This document shows, piece by piece, positions 1 through 8,635 of a stretch of 64,000 nt of DNA (its first letter is position 1; every line of letters begins with the position of its first letter). A model generated the notes under the pieces. That model was not told the DNA's origin. It saw only the letters and a list, made by a program, of their open reading frames with translations, and did not search any database. Position numbers and translations under genes: made by a program. The stretch spans positions 62,001 through 126,000 of the forward strand of contig CAVSKZ010000003.1 in the NCBI GenBank assembly GCA_963728835.1, written 5' to 3'. This DNA is from VRUE01 sp963728835. GTDB lineage: Bacteria; Actinomycetota; Thermoleophilia; Solirubrobacterales; 70-9.

Positions 1-209
1 TCGCGGTCACCGACGCGCAGGCGCTTGCTGCTTTTTCGATGCTTTCTCGGCTGGAGGGGATCATCCCGGCGCTGGAGTCCTCACACGCGATTGCGTGGCT
101 GCTCGAGAACCCTGGTGAAGGCGATGGCTACGACGTGCTCTGTCTCTCGGGACGGGGCGACAAGGACCTCGCTGAGGTGATCGAGCGCACAGGGGGCCCC
201 GGGGGGTGA
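1..209 (+). CDS. trpB: Tryptophan synthase beta chain, C-terminal fragment
   Basis: The reading frame is open from base 3 and gives the C-terminal end of TrpB, the PLP subunit that joins indole to serine. The segments EGIIPALESSHA and LSGRGDKD are the conserved TrpB C-terminal motifs; the latter lies near the PLP phosphate site. The 5' part is outside the window. The TGA stop overlaps the GTG proposed as trpA start (GTGA), the usual trpBA coupling. The last codons lie inside a long inverted repeat. Confidence 0.95.
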   Translation, partial: AVTDAQALAAFSMLSRLEGIIPALESSHAIAWLLENPGEGDGYDVLCLSGRGDKDLAEVIERTGGPGG

Positions 210-259
210 GTCGGCGGAGCAACAGCGGGGAGGCTCCGGCGACTCACCCCCCGGGGCCC
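194..259. repeat. Long inverted repeat over the trpB stop and trpA start
   Basis: Bases 194-212 are perfectly complementary to 241-259 (19 bp). After one mismatch, CGGAG (215-219) pairs with CTCCG (234-238). The hairpin covers the trpB stop codon and the GTG at 206 proposed as trpA start. There is no U-run, so it does not look like a simple terminator inside the operon. It could restrict trpA translation, or be an inserted palindromic repeat like the others in this window. Confidence 0.8.
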
Positions 260-1075
260 GGTGCGACAGCATTGACTGGCTCGGAGCGCATCGCCGCGGC
301 GTTCGATGCTGCCCGAGACGAAGGCCGGGCGGCGCTGATGCCTTACATGATGGCTGGATATCCCGATCGGGAGAGCTCTTCGGCGGTTGCAGAGGCTTAT
401 GCCGAGTCGGCAGATTTGGTCGAGCTTGGGGTGCCTTTTTCGGATCCCCTTGCGGATGGCCCCACGATTCATGCCGCTGCGACTGCCGCTTTGAAGGCGG
501 GAGCTTCTTTGGAGACGGCGCTGGAGATCTGCGAGGAGATCGCGGAGCGGGTTCCCGTGGTCTTTATGGTCTACGCGAACATGGTGCTGGCGCATGGTGG
601 CGCTGCAGAGTTTGCCCGCCGCGCTCTTGCGGCGGGAGCTTGTGGGGCGATCGTGCCGGACCTGCCGCTGGAGGAAGCCGAGCCGGTGCGGACCGCGTTC
701 GGCGATGCGGGGCTGGCGCTCGTGCCGCTCGTCGCCCCGACCACGCCGGCAGAGCGGCGCGCTCGTATCTGCGCTGCCGCGCAGGGGTTCGTCTACGTCG
801 TCTCCACGGTGGGGACGACGGGGGAGCGCGAGGGGCTGCCGGCGGAGCTGGCCGGTCTCGTGGCCGCGACCAGGGACGAGGCAGAGGTTCCCGTCGCCGT
901 CGGCTTCGGCATCGGCACCGCGGACCAGGCCGCCCAGGTCGGGCGCATCGCCGACGGCGTGATCGTCGGCAGCCGGCTCGTTCGCGCCGCCGGCGAGGCG
1001 GGGGGCGTCGATGCCGCGGCCGAGGCGGTCGGCTCCTTTCTGCGCGAGACGCGCGTCGCCCTGGCCAACAGCTAG
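206..1075 (+). CDS. trpA: Tryptophan synthase alpha chain
   Basis: TrpA cleaves indole-3-glycerol phosphate and channels indole to TrpB. The TIM-barrel signatures are present: PYMMAGYPD near the start, then VELGVPFSDPLADGP, which contains the catalytic Glu and Asp equivalent to E. coli Glu49 and Asp60. GFGIGTADQA near the C-terminus is the phosphate-binding loop. The GTG at 206 overlaps the trpB stop, but the first 22 or so residues would be encoded by the hairpin and match no TrpA motif. A TTG at 272, giving MTGSERIAAAF, fits the family N-terminus better. It lacks an obvious Shine-Dalgarno sequence, so the start remains open. Confidence 0.96.
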   Translation: MSRRSNSGEAPATHPPGPGATALTGSERIAAAFDAARDEGRAALMPYMMAGYPDRESSSAVAEAYAESADLVELGVPFSDPLADGPTIHAAATAALKAGASLETALEICEEIAERVPVVFMVYANMVLAHGGAAEFARRALAAGACGAIVPDLPLEEAEPVRTAFGDAGLALVPLVAPTTPAERRARICAAAQGFVYVVSTVGTTGEREGLPAELAGLVAATRDEAEVPVAVGFGIGTADQAAQVGRIADGVIVGSRLVRAAGEAGGVDAAAEAVGSFLRETRVALANS

Positions 1076-1087
1076 GATTCCGGCCGC

Positions 1088-1231
1088 ATGGGAATGGTCG
1101 TGACGCTCTTTCTGGCCCTGGCCGCGATGACGCTCTCCTACGCCTTCGGGCAGGGTGGGCCGATCGCCGGCATGGTCTTCTTCACGGTGCTGCTGATCGG
1201 CGCCGTGCTCCGCGTTTTCAAACCCACCTAG
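1088..1231 (+). CDS. Small two-helix membrane protein
   Basis: A 47-residue ORF begins 12 bases after trpA. It has two hydrophobic segments (VVTLFLALAAMTLSYAF and MVFFTVLLIGAVLRVF) separated by GQGGPIAG, and a short basic end. Its position suggests it is the last gene of the trp operon. I know of no defined function. Support is the open frame, codon bias like its neighbours and clean membrane topology; no strong ribosome-binding site is visible. Confidence 0.55.
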   Translation: MGMVVTLFLALAAMTLSYAFGQGGPIAGMVFFTVLLIGAVLRVFKPT

Positions 1232-1305
1232 CCGGCGCATATCGGCGTCCTCGGTCGCTCGCGTGCAGAGCACGCCACGCTCCCTGCGTCCACCGATCTG
1301 CTTGG

Positions 1306-2124
1306 CTAGCGCGCCCGTACTGCGACGACCTGCAGGTACTCCGGTTCGAGCACCAGCGTCTCCGGCCCGGCGGTGTTGAACTCCTCCAGATAGCCGCGCA
1401 GGTCGGCGGTGAGCGCCTCCTCGCCGTCGGGCCCCACCCGCTCGTAGGCGACCTTGACCGGCCCGAAGTAGGTGCGGAAGAACTCGATGAAGTGGTCCGG
1501 GGAGCGGAAGGTCTGGCGGGATTTGCGCCGCTCGGTGCGCAGCTCGGCGACGCCGTCGCCGAACAGCTCGCGCAGGTGGTCCTCGGTGCCCCAGAGCGCC
1601 GGTGGCACGACGCCGGGGGGAGGCGGAGCATGCTTGGCGATCGCCTGGAACATCTTGCCGACGCCGCCGTCGGGCACCCAGTTCGCCATCCCGATCCGGC
1701 CTCCCGGCTTGCAGACGCGCAGCAGCTCGGCGGCGGCCTTCTCGTGTTCGGGCGCGAACATCGCCCCGAAGATCGAGATGACGACGTCGAACTCGGCGTC
1801 GCCGAAGGGCAGCTCGGCGGCGTCGCCCTCGACGAACTCGACGTCGAGATGCTCGGCGGCGGCGCGCTCGCGCCCGCGCTCGAGCAGGGCTGGGACGAAG
1901 TCGACCCCGACGGTGTTGCCCCACGCCCGGCGCGCTGCGGCGAGCGCGCCGTTGCCGCTGCCGCAGGCGACGTCGAGCACGCGCTCGTCGGCGATCACCC
2001 CGACCGCCTCGACCAGCTCCTCGGCCACCATCTCGACGATCCCCGCGACCATCGCGAAGTCGCCCTCCGACCAGGTTTTCTGCTGCGCCTGCCTGACCGC
2101 GTTCAAGTCGACCACGTCGCCCAT
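1306..2124 (-). CDS. Class I SAM-dependent methyltransferase
   Basis: A 272-residue protein with a Rossmann-type SAM fold. Motif I is VLDVACGSGNGALAAA; an acidic loop follows the second strand (VGVDFVPALLERG); then VEGDAAELPFGDAEFDVV, as in UbiE/Methyltransf_11 proteins. The substrate cannot be told from sequence. ATG 2124 was chosen because AAAGGAG lies six bases upstream. Longer frames to 2172 lack a ribosome-binding site and add residues unlike the family. The gene is divergent from pfkA, with a short shared promoter region. Confidence 0.85.
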   Translation of the reverse strand: MGDVVDLNAVRQAQQKTWSEGDFAMVAGIVEMVAEELVEAVGVIADERVLDVACGSGNGALAAARRAWGNTVGVDFVPALLERGRERAAAEHLDVEFVEGDAAELPFGDAEFDVVISIFGAMFAPEHEKAAAELLRVCKPGGRIGMANWVPDGGVGKMFQAIAKHAPPPPGVVPPALWGTEDHLRELFGDGVAELRTERRKSRQTFRSPDHFIEFFRTYFGPVKVAYERVGPDGEEALTADLRGYLEEFNTAGPETLVLEPEYLQVVAVRAR

Positions 2125-2195
2125 CTCAGCTCCTTTCGCAGTGTGAGACGAACTTACCGCGTTGTCGTGCATCCGGCAGCATTAATCTCAGGGTC

Positions 2196-3224
2196 ATGCG
2201 GATCGGCGTGCTCACCGGAGGCGGGGACTGTCCGGGCCTCAACGCCGTGATCCGCGCGATCGTGCGCAAGGGGGTCGAACGCTGCGGGCATGAGTTCGTC
2301 GGCTACCGCGACGGCTGGCACGGGCCTCTGGCGGGCGAGAGCCGCCCACTGGGCGTGCCCGAGGTGCGCGGCATCCTGCCCCGCGGGGGCACCATTCTCG
2401 GCGCCTCGCGGACGAATCCGTTCAAGGAGGACGGGGGCGCCGAGCGGATCGCCGTGAACCTGGAGGCCGACGGCGTCGACGGCCTGGTCGCGATCGGCGG
2501 CGAGGACACGCTCGGGGCGGCCGCCCGCCTGCACCGCGAGCACGGCATCCCGATCGTCGGCGTGCCGAAGACGATCGACAACGACCTCGGCGCCACCGAC
2601 TACACCTTCGGCTTCGACACCGCGGTCAACATCGCGATGGAGGCGATCGACCGGCTGCACACGACCGCGGACAGCCACCACCGCGTCCTGATCGTCGAGG
2701 TGATGGGTCGCCACGCAGGCTGGATCGCCTTCCACTCGGGCCTCGCCGGCGGGGCCAACGTGATCCTGATCCCCGAGCAGCCCTTCGACCTCGAGCGTGT
2801 CTGCGAGTTCGTCGGCCGTCGCTTCGAGAGCAACTACGCCCCGATCGTCGTGGTCGCCGAGGGCGCGACGCCGGTCGGCGGGATGCCCGAGGTGCAGGAG
2901 GACGAGCTCGACGCCTTCGGCCACGTCCGCCTCGGCGGCATCGCGCACTGGCTGGAGGGCGAGATAGAGCGGCGCACGGGCAAGGAGGCGCGGGCAACGG
3001 TGCTCGGGCATGTGCAGCGGGGCGGGACGCCGACCGCGTTTGACCGGGTGCTGGCGACGCGTTTCGGGCTGCACGCGATCGACGCGGTCGATTCGGGGCA
3101 GTGGGGCAAGATGACCGCTTTGCGTGGTACTGACATCAAGCTGGTCGGCCTCGACGAGGCAACCGCCGAGCTGAAGACCGTTCCGGAGTCCCTGTATTCG
3201 GAGGCCGAGGTCTTCTTTGGCTAG
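2196..3224 (+). CDS. pfkA: 6-phosphofructokinase, probably PPi-dependent
   Basis: A 342-residue PfkA-family enzyme phosphorylating fructose 6-phosphate in glycolysis. GGGDCPGLN (8-16) is the phosphoryl-donor loop; PKTIDND (124-130) carries the catalytic Asp; EVMGRHAGW is the substrate site. Residue 104 is Asp (GGEDT) and residue 125 is Lys (PKTID). In this family Gly at 104 goes with ATP, while Asp104 with the following Lys marks PPi-dependent enzymes such as that of Amycolatopsis methanolica. PPi use is therefore inferred, but from diagnostic residues. The protein is full length. A hairpin terminator with a T-run follows directly. Confidence 0.93.
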   Translation: MRIGVLTGGGDCPGLNAVIRAIVRKGVERCGHEFVGYRDGWHGPLAGESRPLGVPEVRGILPRGGTILGASRTNPFKEDGGAERIAVNLEADGVDGLVAIGGEDTLGAAARLHREHGIPIVGVPKTIDNDLGATDYTFGFDTAVNIAMEAIDRLHTTADSHHRVLIVEVMGRHAGWIAFHSGLAGGANVILIPEQPFDLERVCEFVGRRFESNYAPIVVVAEGATPVGGMPEVQEDELDAFGHVRLGGIAHWLEGEIERRTGKEARATVLGHVQRGGTPTAFDRVLATRFGLHAIDAVDSGQWGKMTALRGTDIKLVGLDEATAELKTVPESLYSEAEVFFG

Positions 3225-3231
3225 GCGTAGG

Positions 3232-3311
3232 GAGGGCCGGGAGTCCCCTCCCAAAACGCTCGGCGGGAGCCTCGCTTGAGTGTTTTGGGAGGGGCCTCCC
3301 GGCCCTCTTTT
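3232..3311 (+). terminator. Rho-independent terminator of pfkA (repeat family CTCCCAAAAC)
   Basis: Bases 3232-3257 pair with 3282-3307 with one mismatch in 26 bp, followed by TTTT. An inner GCTC/GAGC pair sits in the loop. The core from CCCTCCCAAAAC to GTTTTGGGAG recurs at 3820-3867 (inverted) and 40521-40568, so this is one copy of a dispersed repeat as well as a terminator. Confidence 0.85.
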
Positions 3312-3314
3312 GTC

Positions 3315-3776
3315 TTGCGAAAGGGTCTGGCCGCGGTCGGGGTCGGCTTGCTCGTAGCTTTCGCCGGCTGCGGCGAAGGCGAAGGCGTGGCTGAGGACGC
3401 GACCGTGGCCGCGTACGTTGAGGCGCCGCTCTGCGCTGGAGCGAAGCAAGAGCTTGTGAGGAGCGGCAGCCGCGCCGGGAGCCTCAACGTGAAAGCTGTC
3501 TGCCTTCCCAGCGCAACCGAAGACGAGAAGCTCAACCTCGCGACTCTCGGAGCCAACGCGCGGAGAGCCACGGAGGACTCGACCGCTGTCGCCTTCCTGG
3601 AAGCTCCCAATCCCCGCGCGGCCCGCTTCACCCACCCGATCCTGGAAACCGCCGAGATCCCCTGGCTCACCGCAAGCTCGGGCAAAGCCGCGATGACGGA
3701 ACTGCTCGAGCTCATCTCCGAAGCAGACTCGGGCTCCCTCCGCCGCTCGCTCCAAGACAAGCTCGACGAGCCCTGA
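3315..3776 (+). CDS. Small lipoprotein resembling a periplasmic binding-protein lobe
   Basis: Starting at TTG 3315 gives a 153-residue protein with a lipoprotein signal (basic start, LAAVGVGLLVAFAGC, lipobox ending AGC). The body contains VKAVCLP, LATLGANARRATEDSTAVAF and FTHPILETAEIPWLTASS. These resemble the first lobe of type-1 periplasmic binding proteins of the branched-chain amino acid family, but only part of the fold is present. It may be a ligand-binding or sensor lipoprotein or a truncated relative. An earlier TTG at 3276 lies inside the terminator and is not credible. No strong ribosome-binding site is seen. Confidence 0.6.
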   Translation: MRKGLAAVGVGLLVAFAGCGEGEGVAEDATVAAYVEAPLCAGAKQELVRSGSRAGSLNVKAVCLPSATEDEKLNLATLGANARRATEDSTAVAFLEAPNPRAARFTHPILETAEIPWLTASSGKAAMTELLELISEADSGSLRRSLQDKLDEP

Positions 3777-3807
3777 GGCGCTCCGAGCCTTTCGAATCGA
3801 AGAGAAG

Positions 3808-3881
3808 GCCGGGAGACCCCCTCCCAAAAACACTCCAGCGAGGCTCCTGCCGAGCGTTTTTGGGAGGGGGGTCTCCCGGCC
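3808..3881. terminator. Bidirectional hairpin between convergent genes
   Basis: A stem of about 24 bp (3808-3831 with 3856-3881, one extra G on the 3' side) separates the lipoprotein gene and the convergent epimerase gene. The A-run and T-run flanking the loop match the CTCCCAAAAC repeat family, here inverted relative to 3232-3311. It probably terminates both transcripts. Confidence 0.75.
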
Positions 3882-3888
3882 CTTGCCG

Positions 3889-4794
3889 CTAGAGCAAGTC
3901 TTCGAGCGCCTCGTCCAACTCCGGATGCTGGAACTCGTACCCGAGGTCTAAGGCCCTGCGCGGCAAGACCCGTTGGCCACCGCGGAGAACCTGCCCGAAC
4001 TCTTTGCCGTACATGAGGTCCAGCGTAATCCCGGGTACCGGAACCACGGCCGGCCGTCCCAGCGCCTTGCCGAGGGCCTTCGAGAACACCCGGTTGGTCA
4101 CGGGATTGGGCGCCGTCGAGTTGATCACACCGCTCACCTCGTCGTTGTCCACTGCCCAGAGCAGGATGCCGACCTCGTCGGCGACGTGGATCCAGGAGAC
4201 GTACTGGGCCCCGCCGGCCAGGGGGCCGCCGACGCCGAGCCTGAACGGCGTCAGCAGCGCGGCGAGGAATCCGTCGCCCGGGTCGAGAACGTGACCGGTG
4301 CGGACGACGACAAGGCGCGCGCCGGTGGGCTCGACCTCGCCCGCGGCCTTCTCCCACTCGTGCACGACCTCCGCGTCGTAGCCCTCGCCGGGCTCGCTGG
4401 ACTCGTCGACGATCGCCTCGCCGCGGTCGCCGTAGAAGCCGATTGCCGACTGGCTGACCAGGGTCCGCGGCTTGCGCTCGAGGCCTGCGATCGTGCCGAT
4501 CAGGTTGTGGGTGCCGGTGCGGCGGCTCTCCATGATCCGGCGCTTGGCCTCGTCGGTCCAGCGCTGGTTGATCTTCTCGCCGAGCAGGTTGACAACGGCG
4601 TCGACGCCGTCGAAGGCCTCGGCTGGCGGTCGTTCGAGGGTCGGCTCCCAGGCGTGCCAGCTGACGCTGGGGTTGGTCGGGCGCGCCCGCTTCGGGTTGC
4701 GCGTCAGGCCGACGACGGTGTCGCCCCGGACCAGCAGCGAGTCGCAGAGGGCCGACCCGATGAAACCGCTGGCTCCGGTGACGAGGACCTTCAC
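3889..4794 (-). CDS. TIGR01777-family NAD(P)-binding epimerase (SDR39U1-like)
   Basis: A 301-residue extended SDR protein. GASGFIGSAL (7-16) is the nucleotide-binding glycine motif. VVNLLGEKINQRW and SQSAIGFYGDRG are typical of the TIGR01777/YfcH group, and a DUF1731-like C-terminus is present (FGQVLRGGQRVLPRRA). The family is called sugar-nucleotide epimerase-like, but substrates are unknown. It lies three bases downstream of the malic enzyme gene and is probably co-transcribed with it. Confidence 0.9.
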   Translation of the reverse strand: MKVLVTGASGFIGSALCDSLLVRGDTVVGLTRNPKRARPTNPSVSWHAWEPTLERPPAEAFDGVDAVVNLLGEKINQRWTDEAKRRIMESRRTGTHNLIGTIAGLERKPRTLVSQSAIGFYGDRGEAIVDESSEPGEGYDAEVVHEWEKAAGEVEPTGARLVVVRTGHVLDPGDGFLAALLTPFRLGVGGPLAGGAQYVSWIHVADEVGILLWAVDNDEVSGVINSTAPNPVTNRVFSKALGKALGRPAVVPVPGITLDLMYGKEFGQVLRGGQRVLPRRALDLGYEFQHPELDEALEDLL

Positions 4795-4797
4795 GGA

Positions 4798-6255
<1,458 letters not shown>

Positions 6256-6347
6256 GACGGCTATCGAATCAGATTCGGCGGGCCCGGCTACGCACGGTCA
6301 CCCCAGCCTCTCTCCGGCTTGCGTTCCTCCGCTAGCGTTGCCGGCCC

Positions 6348-7961
6348 ATGAGGGTCCCTGGTTTCGACGTCGGGCGCGGTGACGGATTCCTGATCTGGGC
6401 TGCGCTCTGCCTGGCTTTCTCCTTCGCGGCGGGGGTCGCCAAAGCAGAGCCCGCTCCGGGAGAAGCCGCACCGATCTATGACCCTGGCACGGTGAGCGTG
6501 GTCGACATCGGCCTCGCGCCCGAGGCGATCGACGCACTGGAAGAAGAACCGGACGAGTACGTGGAAGGCACGTTTGCGCTTGCTTTCACCGACGGTACGC
6601 CCGGAGGCGAGGAAGAGACGATTGAGCTCGCCGGCCCGGTCGGCGTCCGCCTCAAGGGCGGGACCGGCTCCTTCCGCCCGCTGAGCGGGAAGGCCGCCTT
6701 CAAGCTCAAGTTCAACGAGTACGCGAAACAGAGGTTTCTCGGGCTGAAGAAGCTGACCCTCAACAACATGGTCCAGGACCCGTCGATGATCCACGAGACG
6801 CTTGCCTACACGATGTTCCGCGCGGCCGGGGTGCCGGCTTCCCGCACCGGTTACGCCTACGTCCGGGTCAACGGCGAGGACTTCGGCACCTACCTGAACG
6901 TCGAGGCCCTCGACGACGTCGGCCTGGAGCGCTGGTTCGGCGAGCTCGACGACGATTCCCAGCATCTGTACGAGGGGGAGTACGGCACGGATGTCACCCC
7001 GGGCGGGGCGGCGGCGTTCTCGGTCGACGAGGGCGACGAGGCGGTGCGCACCGACCTCGAAGCGCTGATCGCCGCCGTGGCCGATGGCGGCGGGGCGTTC
7101 TCGGAGCGGATCGAAGGCCTTGCGAATCTCGGCGAGATGACCCGGATGTGGGCCGGCGAGAAGTACGCCGGGCACTGGGACGGCTACGCGGGGGCGGATT
7201 CGAGCCAGTTTCCGGGCGGCGTGATGCCGAACAACTTCTACCTCTTCAGCGATGCTGCGGGCGAATTCCAGATGCTGCCCTGGGGGACCGACCAGACCTG
7301 GTCGAGTCGCCTCGATTTCGGCGCCGGGGCCGGCCTCCTCTTCGACGAATGCCTCGCCGACCCGGCCTGCCGGTCGATGTACCGCGAATCGCTCGTGGAG
7401 GTGGGCGAGACCGTCGAGGCGCTCGAACTCGACCCGCTGGCGGAGGCGACGGCGGCGATGCTCGGGCCGTGGCAGGCGCTCGGGGCTTCGCGGGAAGAGC
7501 ACGGCTTCGAGGAAATCGAGGAAGGAGTTGCGGAGACGCGGGACTTCATCGCCGAGCGACCTGCGGAACTGGATGGCTGGCTGAGCTCGCAAGACGAGCC
7601 ATCGCCTTCGTCTTCTTCGGCTCCCCTTGCCCCGGTGGACCACTCGGACCGCGCGCTTCGGGTCGGCCGCGCCGCCGTGGCCGAGGGTGTCCTGACCACT
7701 CGCCTGAACCTTCCCGGGGCCGGGACGCTGAGCAAGCGGGTGATGATCCGCACCCGCGACGGGGTCGTGGTGGTGTGCGCGACGCGCGTGCGCGCAAGGG
7801 CACCCGGGCGGGCGGTCCTCCGGTGCAGGCTCTCGCGCTCCGCCCGTCAACGCCTCGCGGCGAGATGGCTGAGGCTCTGGGTCGGGCTCGATTTCGCCTC
7901 GGACGATGGCGGCCGGGAAAGCCGAAACTTCAACCTCGTGGTCCGCCGGGCCGCTGCCTGA
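6348..7961 (+). CDS. Secreted CotH-like kinase-fold protein
   Basis: A 537-residue protein with an N-terminal signal segment (LIWAALCLAFSFAAG, then AKAEP). It carries the CotH motifs: GVRLKGGTGSFRPLSGKAAF, a segment LNNMVQDPSMIHETLAY, RTGYAYVRVNGEDFGTY, and the active-site-like LPWGTDQTW. CotH proteins phosphorylate spore coat proteins in Bacillus; in non-spore-forming actinobacteria they are secreted proteins of unknown target. The C-terminal 130 residues are basic and contain a Ser-rich linker (SPSSSSAPLAP). The next gene starts six bases later. Confidence 0.85.
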   Translation: MRVPGFDVGRGDGFLIWAALCLAFSFAAGVAKAEPAPGEAAPIYDPGTVSVVDIGLAPEAIDALEEEPDEYVEGTFALAFTDGTPGGEEETIELAGPVGVRLKGGTGSFRPLSGKAAFKLKFNEYAKQRFLGLKKLTLNNMVQDPSMIHETLAYTMFRAAGVPASRTGYAYVRVNGEDFGTYLNVEALDDVGLERWFGELDDDSQHLYEGEYGTDVTPGGAAAFSVDEGDEAVRTDLEALIAAVADGGGAFSERIEGLANLGEMTRMWAGEKYAGHWDGYAGADSSQFPGGVMPNNFYLFSDAAGEFQMLPWGTDQTWSSRLDFGAGAGLLFDECLADPACRSMYRESLVEVGETVEALELDPLAEATAAMLGPWQALGASREEHGFEEIEEGVAETRDFIAERPAELDGWLSSQDEPSPSSSSAPLAPVDHSDRALRVGRAAVAEGVLTTRLNLPGAGTLSKRVMIRTRDGVVVVCATRVRARAPGRAVLRCRLSRSARQRLAARWLRLWVGLDFASDDGGRESRNFNLVVRRAAA

Positions 7962-7967
7962 GCGACG

Positions 7968-8579
7968 ATGACCGCAACGGCGATCGTCCTGTACGGGCTT
8001 TCCCTGGCCCTCACCTTCGGGGTGCGGATCGCCGTGCAGCTGCGCCGCACCGGGTCGACGGGAGTGCGCGGCCTTCCCCGCGACGCCGGTCCGCTCGAGC
8101 GATTCGCGGGGGCCCTCTTCGTCGCCTCGCTGGCGATGGGCGGGGCGGCACCGGTCCTCACGCTGCTCGGCGCCCTAGAGCCGGTCCCGGCGCTGGACCA
8201 CGCTCCGGTCCAGATCGCCGGCCTCGTCCTCGGCGTCGGCGGGATCGGGCTCACCTTCGGCGCGCAGCTTGCGATGGGGGACGCCTGGCGGATCGGCGTC
8301 GACCCGGAGGAGCGCACCGAGCTGGTCACCGACGGCCCCTTCGGACTGGTCCGCAATCCGATCTACAGCGCGATGGTCCCCACCGTCTTCGGCCTCGTCC
8401 TGATGGTCCCGAACGCTCTCGCGATCGCCGCGATCGCCTGTCTCGTGATCGCCCTCGAGCTCCAGGTGCGCCGGGTGGAGGAGCCGCACCTGCTGCAGGT
8501 GCATGGCGACGCCTATGCCGCCTACGCCTCGCATGTAGGCCGCTTCGTCCCCGGCATCGGCCTGATCCAGACCCGCTAG
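7968..8579 (+). CDS. Isoprenylcysteine carboxyl methyltransferase-like membrane protein
   Basis: A 203-residue protein with four or five hydrophobic helices. The C-terminal ICMT/PEMT signature is present: GPFGLVRNPIYSAM, later EEPHLLQVHGDAYAAYAS. This family uses SAM to methylate lipids or isoprenylated groups in the membrane; bacterial substrates are generally unknown. It probably shares a transcript with the CotH-like gene. Confidence 0.85.
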   Translation: MTATAIVLYGLSLALTFGVRIAVQLRRTGSTGVRGLPRDAGPLERFAGALFVASLAMGGAAPVLTLLGALEPVPALDHAPVQIAGLVLGVGGIGLTFGAQLAMGDAWRIGVDPEERTELVTDGPFGLVRNPIYSAMVPTVFGLVLMVPNALAIAAIACLVIALELQVRRVEEPHLLQVHGDAYAAYASHVGRFVPGIGLIQTR

Positions 8580-8598
8580 GGGGAGAACCGAGTGCCAT

Positions 8599-8635
8599 TG
8601 GCGACTTATGCGTCATATGGACGCAAAAGTCGCCA
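8599..8635 (+). promoter_or_regulatory. Start-codon hairpin of DUF559 gene 1
   Basis: TGGCGACTT (8599-8607) pairs with AAGTCGCCA (8627-8635). The 19-nt loop begins exactly with ATG 8608 and has a second in-frame ATG at loop position 10. An inner GCGTC/GACGC pair tightens the loop. The same plan, with the same loop length and ATG positions, precedes the DUF559 gene at 40645-41349. It could be an operator for the encoded AbiEi-like domain or an RNA switch on initiation. Confidence 0.7.

Noticed and set aside
3221..4357. Long minus-strand frame with a peptide PKTLKRGS shared with a frame at 40469-41077
   Set aside because: The shared peptide is only the translation of the CTCCCAAAAC hairpin repeat; the rest is antisense of the epimerase and lipoprotein genes.
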